Shown here piece by piece: positions 18,440 to 27,143 of a DNA stretch of 30,563 bases. The notes beneath the pieces are model-generated. The model was not told where the DNA came from. It did no database searches and saw only the letters and a list, made by a program, of their open reading frames with translations. Every line of letters starts with the position of its first letter. Within the stretch, counting starts at the first letter, position 1. The translations under genes and the position numbers were made by a program. The stretch comes from Phytomonas francai. Lineage: Eukaryota > Euglenozoa > Kinetoplastea > Trypanosomatida > Trypanosomatidae. The stretch covers positions 437,731 to 468,293 of the forward strand of contig MJCC01000014.1 of the NCBI GenBank assembly GCA_001766655.1. Reading direction: 5' to 3'.

Positions 18440-18472
18440 GGGTGGAGTCTGCAACGTGTGTCCTTGTGACAA

Positions 18473-18489
18473 CTATAAACAAAAAAAGA
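18473..18489 (-). promoter_or_regulatory. Candidate trans-splice acceptor for KDSR
   Basis: On the minus strand a CTTTTTTTGTTTAT tract leads into AG at 18474-18473. The 5' UTR would be 81 bases with no ATG before 18391, which supports the chosen start. Confidence 0.6.
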
Positions 18490-19935
18490 TGCACTAACAT
18501 TCAAGGGAGAGGGGGGAGCGAGAGAATGGGCAATGTGACACAAACGTGACGCCGCTCCATGTGAAAATGGTTCCGTCCAGTAGAGTTGTGAAAACTGTCA
18601 ATAATTACATAATATATTCAAAAGAGAATGCAACACTACCATCAATTGCTTTTTTTAATATCGAACATTGCATATGAAGCGAAAAAATCCTGTATATGGG
18701 AATTTATTTTCTTGTCACATTGGGCTCAACAGTATTACATAAAATGTTAGAGAAGTCCCTGCGAACCTCAAAGCCAGAAAAATTTTAAAAGCATATCCCT
18801 AAGGATTCATAACTAAATTCATATATAAAGAAAAAATCATAAAATTTCTACATTTAGAAGTAAGAAAGCTGCAATGTTGAAGTAACCCAGGAATGTCAAC
18901 GTACCGGTATTACTACTTCCTTTCTTTTGAACACTAGTAAATGGAAACCAAAAATGAAGAGCAATCAGTACCTTGTACTTGCCCTTTTGAAAGTTGAAAA
19001 AGGGAATAAATGCTTTAATCCGCCTCAGTACATTTATCACTGTTGTATAGTAAATGAAGCAATATCGATTCAGGAGGAAAAAAGGATCAATGTGAACATA
19101 GACAATTTTATACACCTTGTGAATGCACCATGAATCAAGGTAATGAAATGGAGCGAAGAAGTAGAAAGAAAGGGTGGATCGGGAAAGACCAAAAAGTACT
19201 TCTTAAAATGCCTAAACTAAATATTTTGCCTCCTTTTTTTTTCGCGACATACGAATCGATATATTCTTTCAAATGCATTTTTTGCTCTATCACTTAGACT
19301 GTCGATCAATTTTGCTACGAAAAAATAATCATATCAAAATCTAAAAGATAAAAGAATTTTTAAATACATAGCGATCATTAGCAAATTGAGATAAATGAAC
19401 AAAAATATTTCCGTCGCAGGTAATACGATTCAGATACACCTCCATATTTTCTTCAGGATTTACTGTATTTTTCCTCAAAGAGGGAAAATAGGGAAAACTC
19501 CTATTATTCATATGCAAAGCTTTCAGTTTGCATTTATTTCGATTTTTTTTGGTATGGCTTTTCATCACGCAAAATATAAATAGATATACAATAAGTGAAA
19601 AAGATATGCAAATGAAATTTTTCGAATGCAGAGAAAAAAGTATTTTTATATATAGATAGAAGTGTTTACGCAAAACAGTGCTTTATTGGGAAAGATATAC
19701 AATGAACTTAACACCTTTTAACTGCTTTCCCAGATTTTTGTCTATCCAGCCCATATTGCTGATGTCGTTGGCTAGGTTAGAAGAAAGGAGGGGTTCAAGA
19801 TGTGAGATCATTATAGTATTCTACAAAAATCATATGGGGAAGTAGTAGTGGATGACAATCGGCACACTTGTTACTTCTTTTTTTTTTTTTAACTTCCCCC
19901 AAATGGACTGGCATGATTTATAGCCACGTTTCTTT

Positions 19936-21636
19936 TTAGGCAAGCAAAGCATTCCACTTACTTCTAGTCATGAAGAAGTTAGACCTCTCGTAGTCCATAT
20001 AGATGTATTTGCTCAAGTCCTCCATGACATCCAATGTGTATTGCAGATCCTCACGAGTGTGTGCGGCAGAAATACAGAACCGAATTCGGCCTTCCAATAG
20101 CGACGTAGCAGGGTAGCCCACGATCACGATGGCCACACCTCGTTCGAGACAGCGCTGGGAAACCTCCGGTAGCTTGGATAGGTTAAAAAGCATCACCGGA
20201 ACGACTGGGCTGGAGTCATCTCCAAGCACCGTGAAGCCGCGCTTGATGAGTCCCTGGCGGAAAAAGTTTGAGTTCTCCTTAAGTTGCGCAATCCTCTTTC
20301 GCCCTATGTTTGTTCCCTCGTTCCCGAGAATAACATCGAGGACCGAAATCACCTGTTGGGCGCACACCGGTGAGAGAGTATCGCAGTACAGGGCCAGCGA
20401 GGACTGCACGCGGATGTAGTCGATGACGCTCTTCTCCGACGCGAGGTAGCCGCCGATGGAGCCGAAGCTCTTCGTGAAGGTGCCCATGAGCACATCCACG
20501 TCTTTCGGGTCGACGCCGGTGAACTCGCAGACGCCGCGCCCTGTGCGGCCGATCGCCCCGATCGAGTGCGCCTCGTCCACGAACAGCAGCGCCTTGTACT
20601 TCTTTTTGATGCTCACGAAGGTCTTGAGGTCGACAATCTCGCCCTCCATGCTGTAGATCCCCTCCACGATGATCACGACGCGATCCCATGGCTTGTACGC
20701 GCCGCCGGGGTTTTGCCCGTGGATGATCCCCTCGCGCACGATGCGCTCGACCTCGACGTAATCGTTGTGTTTGAAGGGCCTCACCGTGGCGCCGGACGAG
20801 CGCACGCCGTTCACGATCGAGGAGTGGTTCAACTGGTCCGAGACGACGAGGGTGCCCTTGCCGAAAAGGGCGGGGATGCCCCGGAAGTTGGTGCTGAACC
20901 CCATCCCGCACACAATCGCGTCCTCCTTGCCGAGGAAGCGCGCGACCATCCCCTCCAGCCTCGCGAGCTCCGCGCTCTGCCCGAGCTCCTGGGGGGCGCT
21001 GCAGGAGGCCAGGCCCTGCTCTTCAATACAATCCAGGACGCTATGGGTGATGCTCGGGACGTCGTCGGCGAAGCCGAGGTAGTTGTACGAGCCCAGGTTG
21101 ATCGCCGGGATGATCTTGCCCGTGCGCTGGTAGGTCGCCTTCTCGTCGTGCGAGACGCGCTCCATGATGCCGATAACCCGCGATGGGCGGCTGTCGATCG
21201 GGATGGTGAATCGGTCGCTGGCGCGGCGGTAGAAGCAGCGATTCCACAACTCATCAAAGTCCTTGATCAGGGGGGCGTACCCCTTCCGAAAGCGCTTATC
21301 GGGTCCACCAGAGATACTCCGCACCACCTCCTTAACCCAGATAATCGAAAGGAACAAAATAAAGTTGAACACAGACATGCATTTCGTCCAAAGTGTTATT
21401 TTGTATAACATCTTCGGCGGAGGGAACTCAGCAGTGCTTGCATTTTTTTCATTGGCCGCGGTGGTAGCACTGAGAGACTCCGAAGAGGAATTACGAACGT
21501 GCAAGGGAGTTTTATTGTCAGCGATATCATATGGCTCACGTTGTTCTGCGGCAAGAATATTTTCCTTCGTGGGGATTTGGATATTTTCCAAGTGAATGAG
21601 ATCCTCCTCACTTTTTGATATGACGCAGGTTGGCAT
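19936..21636 (-). CDS. SPT2: Serine palmitoyltransferase subunit 2 (LCB2/SPT2)
   Basis: Catalytic PLP-binding subunit of serine palmitoyltransferase, which condenses serine and palmitoyl-CoA to 3-ketodihydrosphingosine at the ER, the committed step of sphingolipid synthesis. 566 residues, the usual LCB2 length. The PLP lysine is K389 in GTFTKSFGSIGGYLA. Other hallmarks are NLGSYNYLGFA, GMGFSTN, DQLNHSSIVNGVR, EGIYSMEGEIVDL and FVDEAHSIGAIGRTGRGV. One hydrophobic segment near residues 90-106 (FNFILFLSIIWV) is the expected N-terminal membrane anchor, preceded by about 85 variable residues. The ATG at 21634-21636 lies 8 bases after an AG. A separate LCB1 partner is required and is not in the window. 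The central part (about 20400-21250) is markedly more GC-rich than both ends. Confidence 0.96.
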   Translation of the reverse strand: MPTCVISKSEEDLIHLENIQIPTKENILAAEQREPYDIADNKTPLHVRNSSSESLSATTAANEKNASTAEFPPPKMLYKITLWTKCMSVFNFILFLSIIWVKEVVRSISGGPDKRFRKGYAPLIKDFDELWNRCFYRRASDRFTIPIDSRPSRVIGIMERVSHDEKATYQRTGKIIPAINLGSYNYLGFADDVPSITHSVLDCIEEQGLASCSAPQELGQSAELARLEGMVARFLGKEDAIVCGMGFSTNFRGIPALFGKGTLVVSDQLNHSSIVNGVRSSGATVRPFKHNDYVEVERIVREGIIHGQNPGGAYKPWDRVVIIVEGIYSMEGEIVDLKTFVSIKKKYKALLFVDEAHSIGAIGRTGRGVCEFTGVDPKDVDVLMGTFTKSFGSIGGYLASEKSVIDYIRVQSSLALYCDTLSPVCAQQVISVLDVILGNEGTNIGRKRIAQLKENSNFFRQGLIKRGFTVLGDDSSPVVPVMLFNLSKLPEVSQRCLERGVAIVIVGYPATSLLEGRIRFCISAAHTREDLQYTLDVMEDLSKYIYMDYERSNFFMTRSKWNALLA

Positions 21637-22739
21637 TAGTTCGACTTTTTTTGCAATAAAAAATAAAATATACTACTATAAATGCTTGGATGGCTATTAA
21701 TCCTTAAAGTATTTGGTATAAAATAAAAGACGCAATTGTTTTCGTTCGCTTTTAGTTTTCTCACAACGTAATGAAAGCAATAAAGATATTATCAACTTTG
21801 TGAGAATAAATATAGGGAAGAGGATTGGATGCATAGATATACATATGTATCTTTGACTGGGTCATCATTGCACGCATTCAGAAACCCCCCAAAAGCAAGA
21901 ATGAAAATAAACAACAAAAAGGGGCGAAGACACAAATGCATTTATCCAGAATGCAAGAATCTCTTACAGAAGGCGACCAAAATGCCACCTACCAAGTTCG
22001 TTATTCATGCGATCAGCCCTAGATTGCAAATTATATCGGATAGTTTGACAAACTTCTTGTATGTTCACTCTCTCCCTGAGTCATGCGCCACAGTCGGCAC
22101 ACAAAGTGTCTTACCTGTTGTCAAACCAACAGAATTTGTACGATATGCTATAAATAACAATTGTAAAAGAATGAAAAACACATAGATCAAGATATGGAAG
22201 TAGTTTTCGTTCCTCTTAGATACAAAAGAAAGTGAAAAATATTCACAATCTATCTCTCTAGTGACTCGCATCATCAAAGTAGACACTGATGTTCAAACTA
22301 TACTTTTTAGGTGTAGGCGTTATCAGCGTAGCCTGACCAATGCTCCTGCGGTAAGTTGTCTAGCCCGCAGGGTATTTTACATTCGATGGCATAGCGAAGA
22401 AACAACACCCCACGCAAACGTAGGGGTCCCATTGAATACTGATGTCGACAATCGCAATCAAAGACTATATATAGCTTCCATAGATAAATATATCTGTCAA
22501 GATAGCCCCCCCCGAAAAACAAACAAACCCGCCGATGAAGCGCCGATGGAATCGAAATACGATGACAAAAAATGCTAGACTCAAGCTGCTTCACAAAATC
22601 TTTCTAAAGTAAAATTATATCTAGCTGCTCAAGGGCACATATTCATCCATTTTTGATTCAGAAAATGTGAATTTATTTCCGCTAACGTACCTTGGTTTTT
22701 CTATCTTCATAGGGATGGGGAAATGAAAGAATCAGAGAT
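21637..22739 (-). other. 1.1 kb gene-free spacer between the small membrane-protein gene and LCB2
   Basis: AT-rich. A candidate acceptor AG for LCB2 lies at 21646-21645, but the T-rich tract is separated from it by seven A. A plus-strand open stretch of about 118 codons (21829-22185) has no family resemblance and opposes the direction of all other genes. Nothing further is supported. Confidence 0.55.
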
Positions 22740-23060
22740 TCAGTTTCGTACCTCCTTGGAAAACTGAAATCCGTCCGTGGGAGCGGTGCCTTTCAGACGA
22801 GGTACGGCATAAATACCAAGCCAAGACCAAAATACCATAAACCCTACAAAAAACAAACAATGATGTGCCTTGATACTCCTGAGTCTTTCTTTAAATGACA
22901 GTGCTTTGTTCTGCTCAACACGAATGCGATCACGACGAAGAGCCTCGGCAAGACTAAAACGCTGTTTTCCTTTCCTAGAATCGCTTGTAGCGTGTGGTAT
23001 ACCACGCCTTGCCCCTGCCGTGCTTCTGGATTCAAAAAAAGAGACACTTTTGGAGAGCAT
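22740..23060 (-). CDS. Small single-span membrane protein, unknown function
   Basis: 106 residues from the ATG at 23058-23060. Basic N-terminal part with a charged helix (SLAEALRRDRIRVEQNK near 36-52, then LSFKERLRSIKAHH), followed by one hydrophobic helix HHCLFFVGFMVFWSWLGIYA near 68-87 and a short tail. The layout is reminiscent of small tail-anchored or inner-membrane proteins, but I do not recognise the family. The frame extends 25 codons further upstream to a GTG, which falls in the presumed 5' UTR. A strong pyrimidine-AG acceptor 83 bases upstream with no intervening ATG supports this as an expressed gene and supports the start. It lies between the ankyrin gene and LCB2. Confidence 0.55.
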   Translation of the reverse strand: MLSKSVSFFESRSTAGARRGIPHATSDSRKGKQRFSLAEALRRDRIRVEQNKALSFKERLRSIKAHHCLFFVGFMVFWSWLGIYAVPRLKGTAPTDGFQFSKEVRN

Positions 23061-23484
23061 CTCTGCCCAGTTTATCAGTGGTCTCTCTTCTTCTGCTGCC
23101 TGGCGCAAGCCTGCACCAGCACAAAAATTTACCACGGCAAGCCCTAAAATATAATCAATAAATAAAAAGAAAATGTAAAAAAGGCATCTTGTTAAGACTA
23201 TCAGAAGCTCAAAAAAACAAAAGTTTCCAATATTCGCTAATGAACTTGCAAAGCTAAGTTTCGAATAATTTTGAATGCTTTTTTAAAAGTCTTAAATGGT
23301 TCACAGTTTGCGGAAAGAATGAAATTAGCAAGTAAAATGAAAACGAAGATGAACGTACAACTCATCGCCGATCCATCTACAGAAGATTCCTTCAGCCCTA
23401 GTACAAACAAATGACCAAAATATCCGTGACACACAAATAAACGAAGACAAGATTTTTCAACTCTTCCTCTGTGCTAGTACATGA
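23061..23484 (-). other. Spacer between the ankyrin gene and the small membrane-protein gene
   Basis: 424 AT-rich bases comprising the ankyrin gene 3' UTR and the 5' UTR of the small gene. Apart from the acceptor listed separately, nothing is seen. Confidence 0.6.
23144..23182 (-). promoter_or_regulatory. Candidate trans-splice acceptor for the small membrane-protein gene
   Basis: On the minus strand a T/C-rich stretch of about 37 bases runs into TTTTAG, with AG at 23145-23144. The 5' UTR would be 83 bases. Confidence 0.65.
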
Positions 23485-24924
23485 CTATTCTGGAACCTTG
23501 CCCGTATTGGCCGTTTGAGTCTGCTGCTGTTGACGTGCTAGCTTCGAAAAATCGACCGCAGGGCACCAAGTCATCTTGAGCCGGTCAAACGACCAACGCA
23601 AGTACATATCGTCCACACACCCACAGTATCCAGCTGCCCGACCCGAATGGCAGTGACATTTGACGATGCTCTCATTTACCTCAGAGTCCGCCTCCTTCAC
23701 TTTGGCCTCACCTGTTGGTGGGACAGAGGCGCTTGTGTCTTCGACAGGAGTCTCAGGCGATGATGCATTTGCATTCCCCTCAACATCCCCCTCCTGCACG
23801 TCCGCCGTCTTGACTTCGGCTATCGAAGCCTCAGTGGTGATGAGGCTGAGAATCTTCTGCCTCTCATTGTTCAATTCCTGCAATTGCGCTCGCTTAGGCG
23901 ATATCAGCGGTGAGAAGTACGAGTTAGGTGGGATTAACGGGCCGCCATACAGGGCTGCATTCGGCATCGCTAAGTCGGGAAAATAATCCTCCTCGGCACT
24001 TTCGGCGGGTATCAAATTCAAGCAATCACCCAGATACCGCGGCGCTCCTTTCCCCAACAGCCACTGCACGACATCAGGGCTATTCATAGCCACGGCGGCG
24101 TGCAGCGGCGTGCGCCCCCATCGGTCGTACAGACGCACGCTACCGCCGTACGCGCTGAGCAGATCCATAACCTCGATCTGCTCCGCAAGCACGGCGATGA
24201 ATAAGGGGCTATAGCCGTGGTTCATCTCCTCCTCGGCAGGATTTTCATCCTTCAAGAAGGAGACATCATTGGGGTTGGCCCCTGCCTTCAGGCACCGGGC
24301 GCAGAGCTTCGTGTGCCCGGTCACAACAGACAGCAGTAGATAAGTTGCGCCGCTTGCTGGAGAGGCCGGCGCGACCCCGTTTCGGAGTTCTGGGCAGTGC
24401 TGGTCTATAAAAACACTTACAAAAGGCAACGGCGCCGAAATTCCCTTCACAACCTTCTGAGGCGAGAAGGGGGGGCCACCAGCAGGAGAACCAGAAGATG
24501 AAGCCTCATCTGGCGGTCCCGCCAGCTTGTCAAAGGACTTCATGACATTTTCCTCCTGGGCTGTACTGAGCTGGACCCTATGCCTACTACGTTGGATCCC
24601 TTCAAAAGCACTGAAAGGGATCGGTACAGATGTGCAGAACCCACGCGCGCGACGGCTCTGCCCGCTGAAATTATATCGATCGAACTCAAGAGTCAAGCCA
24701 TCCTTAACTCCTTGGCTTATTGCCATACATTCAAGCATCTGCTGTGAGACAGAACCGGAATCGCTACCACTCCCTTTTTTTTTTGTATCTTTTGGAATCT
24801 CAAGATTTTTATCAATCTTGACCTCAGAGCTCACTTTGGCGAAAGGGTGCTGCGCGCGCTGGATAACTTCTTCTCCATCGGCTGGGTTAGGGCTGATGTC
24901 GTCGAGGCTCACGTCTTTTTTCAT
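23485..24924 (-). CDS. Ankyrin-repeat protein with Cys/His-rich C-terminus
   Basis: 479 residues, hypothetical. About three ankyrin units occupy residues 195-300: TYLLLSVVTGHTKLCARCLK with AGANPNDV, then YSPLFIAVLAEQIEVMDLLS, and WGRTPLHAAVAMNSPDVVQW with LLGKGA. The N-terminal 180 residues are polar with a Ser/Gly/Pro-rich linker. A segment near 428-464 contains CHCHSGRAAGYCGC and a later Cys (TWCP), spaced in a way that could bind zinc, though I know of no exact family match. The C-terminus ends in a Gln-rich run (QQQQTQT). No membrane span or signal peptide. The ATG at 24922-24924 is followed directly by a charged, probably unstructured start. Ankyrin repeats suggest a scaffold role; the partner is unknown. 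Confidence 0.8.
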   Translation of the reverse strand: MKKDVSLDDISPNPADGEEVIQRAQHPFAKVSSEVKIDKNLEIPKDTKKKGSGSDSGSVSQQMLECMAISQGVKDGLTLEFDRYNFSGQSRRARGFCTSVPIPFSAFEGIQRSRHRVQLSTAQEENVMKSFDKLAGPPDEASSSGSPAGGPPFSPQKVVKGISAPLPFVSVFIDQHCPELRNGVAPASPASGATYLLLSVVTGHTKLCARCLKAGANPNDVSFLKDENPAEEEMNHGYSPLFIAVLAEQIEVMDLLSAYGGSVRLYDRWGRTPLHAAVAMNSPDVVQWLLGKGAPRYLGDCLNLIPAESAEEDYFPDLAMPNAALYGGPLIPPNSYFSPLISPKRAQLQELNNERQKILSLITTEASIAEVKTADVQEGDVEGNANASSPETPVEDTSASVPPTGEAKVKEADSEVNESIVKCHCHSGRAAGYCGCVDDMYLRWSFDRLKMTWCPAVDFSKLARQQQQTQTANTGKVPE

Positions 24925-25524
24925 ATGTCTACTACCCCCACCCTGGGTGGATTATCGAGAGATAAAACGATTGATGTTCGGGTTTAAGCAAGAGCTTTAT
25001 TTTTCGAGAAAAAAGTCAAAAAGGTTATTAATACTTTTCTTTTGTCTTGTATAAAAGTGTATCGTAAGGATGGAGGTATGAATATATATTATTTAATGAA
25101 AAAAAAAAGAAATACAAGGGAAAAAAACGATTAAGTAAAAAATTTAACCAAGACAGGTAGAGCAAATCATTTCAGTACTTCGTACACGTCTCTTTTGATA
25201 ATATGCATCAAAACTATTTCAATGATAAGCAATTCAGCCATGCTGAACCAAAAATTTTTTTTTTTGTAAAGATGCTGGTACAAGATTCTCTTCGAATTTT
25301 TTCCCATACTCCTTCTACCTTCCCTCTTTCTAATTCATGCGTTGCTCCGTATTCAATCCAGAATAATTTTGTCATTGGCACAAACAAGTTGATTAATAAT
25401 CAAAAGTAAATACATGTTTAACGAATGAGTTTACAACACAAATCTTTATCATCATCATTTGTGGGTAACATGATGCGCTTTTTCCTAAGCCTCTAGAAGT
25501 TTGAAAATTTTTCTATTAATCATT
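24925..25524 (-). other. Spacer between the FAM13-like gene and the ankyrin gene
   Basis: 600 AT-rich bases comprising the FAM13-like gene 3' UTR and the ankyrin gene 5' region. A possible acceptor AG for the ankyrin gene lies at 24944-24943. No coding region or RNA gene is recognised. Confidence 0.6.
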
Positions 25525-26634
25525 TCACTTGCTCTTCTCCACTCGTTTATCTTTGGAACTTACTTGGGAGCTCACCGTTTCTGCCTCACTCCATCCCGAT
25601 CGACGAGCTAGCTCATTCTTTAGCGCACCATAACGGTGGTACTCCGCTGAATAATTACGTCGGTCATGACGGTTCGGGGACTCACCATACGCATGGAGAA
25701 ATTCTGTCTCAAAGCGATGCAAGACCTGCTTGATATGGCGCTTTTCAACCTGAAGCTCTGCTGTCGACAGTAGTTCAGGCGCCGTCGTGCCAAGGTGCAC
25801 CCGAGGCAGATTAATATTCTCTCCACGGATGGGTACGGACGCTAAGGACGCACCAGCGGGGGCCACACTTGGCTGTGACCCGCTCCCACGCGTCGGCTTT
25901 CCTGCGCTCAAGGGAGTAGAGCCGCGTTGGAGTGCACCAGTGGCCCCGGGCTGAACATGGGCGCTGCCTGAAGGGGAACCCTCCATCGCCGCCGCATCTT
26001 TGGACTGCGACGGAGGTGGCTCAGCTGTTGTCATAGAGCTCTCGTTCAAAAAACTTCCACGTTGACCCTGAGGCATAGAACGTGAGGTTTCAAACATATC
26101 AGCACCCCCAGTCCCAGATCGACGACCGCTGATGCGTGCCTGCTGCGGCTGCTGAGAATCTAGCATCATGACTTTACTCTTACTGGCTTTGTAGAGCTCA
26201 TAAATAGAGCGAAGCATGGCCTTTTGTTGTGTGAGTACCTCGCTCTGCCCGGTTTCCTCTCGTACAGCCCCTTCCCACTCGTGAATGCGCTGCTTCATTT
26301 CCTTTTTAAAAGACCGGCATTGGGTAACAGACATTGTTTCGATGGCTGTCGGGTAGTTCGGGTCACCGGACTCCTTCGCAAGGTACAGAGACGCAGCCTC
26401 ACCACGGTAAGTTGCCAGAAGTTGCGTCGCAAGGAAATCGGATGAACATGAGCGCGGTCCAAAATTCATTTCTATCCGATTGCGCTGCTCAGCTTGTAAT
26501 GACCTTAGGGCTTCTACGGTGGCTTTACTGTGGACTCGAAAATCGATATCTACTTCATGGGTCTGCATGAAGGAAAGCGAATCTATAGCTTGGTGTATGG
26601 CAAGTGAAAGCTGGTCATCAGCCATGTTAGTCAT
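25525..26634 (-). CDS. Coiled-coil protein with FAM13-type C-terminal motif
   Basis: 369 residues from the first ATG after the acceptor (26632-26634); Met4 at 26625 is an alternative. The frame continues upstream to a GTG at 26709, but those codons fall in the 5' UTR. The N-terminal 170 residues are helical and charged (EWEGAVREETGQSEVLTQQK), likely coiled coil. Residues about 175-295 are low-complexity Ser/Gly/Pro/Gln and probably disordered. The C-terminal segment near 305-350, including EKRHIKQVLHRFETEFLHAY, then GESPNRHDRRNYSAEYHRYG and ALKNEL, matches the motif at the C-terminus of FAM13 proteins (charged helix, aromatic EF, G-x-x-P, then Y-x-x-Y-x-x-LK). The RhoGAP domain of animal FAM13A is absent. 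Function is unknown. Confidence 0.65.
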   Translation of the reverse strand: MTNMADDQLSLAIHQAIDSLSFMQTHEVDIDFRVHSKATVEALRSLQAEQRNRIEMNFGPRSCSSDFLATQLLATYRGEAASLYLAKESGDPNYPTAIETMSVTQCRSFKKEMKQRIHEWEGAVREETGQSEVLTQQKAMLRSIYELYKASKSKVMMLDSQQPQQARISGRRSGTGGADMFETSRSMPQGQRGSFLNESSMTTAEPPPSQSKDAAAMEGSPSGSAHVQPGATGALQRGSTPLSAGKPTRGSGSQPSVAPAGASLASVPIRGENINLPRVHLGTTAPELLSTAELQVEKRHIKQVLHRFETEFLHAYGESPNRHDRRNYSAEYHRYGALKNELARRSGWSEAETVSSQVSSKDKRVEKSK

Positions 26635-26715
26635 CGGCCTTTCAGTGTACGCCACTTGTGCCTGAATAAGGCCTGTAATGACTATTGAATGATACTTTAT
26701 GTCGAACACACGCCG

Positions 26716-26755
26716 CTGAGTGAAAGAAGGGGTAAATAAAATAAGAGCAAGAAGG
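26716..26755 (-). promoter_or_regulatory. Candidate trans-splice acceptor for the FAM13-like gene
   Basis: On the minus strand a pyrimidine-rich tract of nearly 40 bases ends in CTCAG, with AG at 26717-26716. The 5' UTR is then 81 bases and the first ATG is at 26634. Confidence 0.7.
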
Positions 26756-26885
26756 AATAATTACCGACATTTCTTCAACGAAAGGGAATTCAATTAATAT
26801 TCAAAAAAAGTGGAAAGACAATACGTGCAACTTTTTAAGAGATATACTATATACTGCATACAATGCTATGTATACATATACAATG

Positions 26886-26953
26886 CACACACACACACAC
26901 ACACACGTATACATATATATAGATAGAGAGAGAGAGAGCGAGAGAGAGAGAAA
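26886..26953. repeat. Composite microsatellite (CA, AT, GA blocks)
   Basis: A CA run at 26886-26906 is followed by a short AT block and an interrupted GA run to about 26953, in the presumed 3' UTR of the trifunctional-enzyme-like gene. Confidence 0.92.
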
Positions 26954-27143
26954 TTTTTTAATTCAAAAAGGCCTATCATCAACCCTTCTCTTTTGCACTC
27001 ATAATGCATAAGTTTAAATATTAGACATGCCTTCGATCATACCTTTTTAAACACAGTGCACAAAGTATGAGAACAGCAAAATGGTAGAAGGTAAAAAAAT
27101 AAGATAGGGTGCCTCCCAGAGATGCCGATATCCATTGAGAATC

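Larger units (their letters stand above)
18392..19935 (-). other. 1.5 kb gene-free spacer between LCB2 and KDSR
   Basis: AT-rich; the longest open stretches (about 90-110 codons) are Phe/Lys/Asn-rich and look non-coding. It comprises the LCB2 3' UTR and the KDSR 5' region. No RNA gene was recognised. Confidence 0.6.
26635..27143 (-). other. Spacer between the trifunctional-enzyme-like gene and the FAM13-like gene
   Basis: 509 bases with a composite microsatellite and a strong acceptor, listed separately. No coding region is supported. Confidence 0.6.

Noticed and set aside
12299..19468. Shared 13-mer AGGATTTACTGTA near 12302 and 19456
   Set aside because: A few 13-base matches are expected by chance in 30 kb of AT-rich DNA.
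20566..21408. Plus-strand open frame opposite LCB2
   Set aside because: Antisense shadow caused by GC-rich codons; the minus strand encodes an unambiguous enzyme.
21829..22185. 118-codon plus-strand open frame in the LCB2 upstream spacer
   Set aside because: Opposes the transcription direction, no domain and composition like the spacer.
26635..26709. GTG start for the FAM13-like gene
   Set aside because: Falls within the presumed 5' UTR between the acceptor and the first ATG at 26634.
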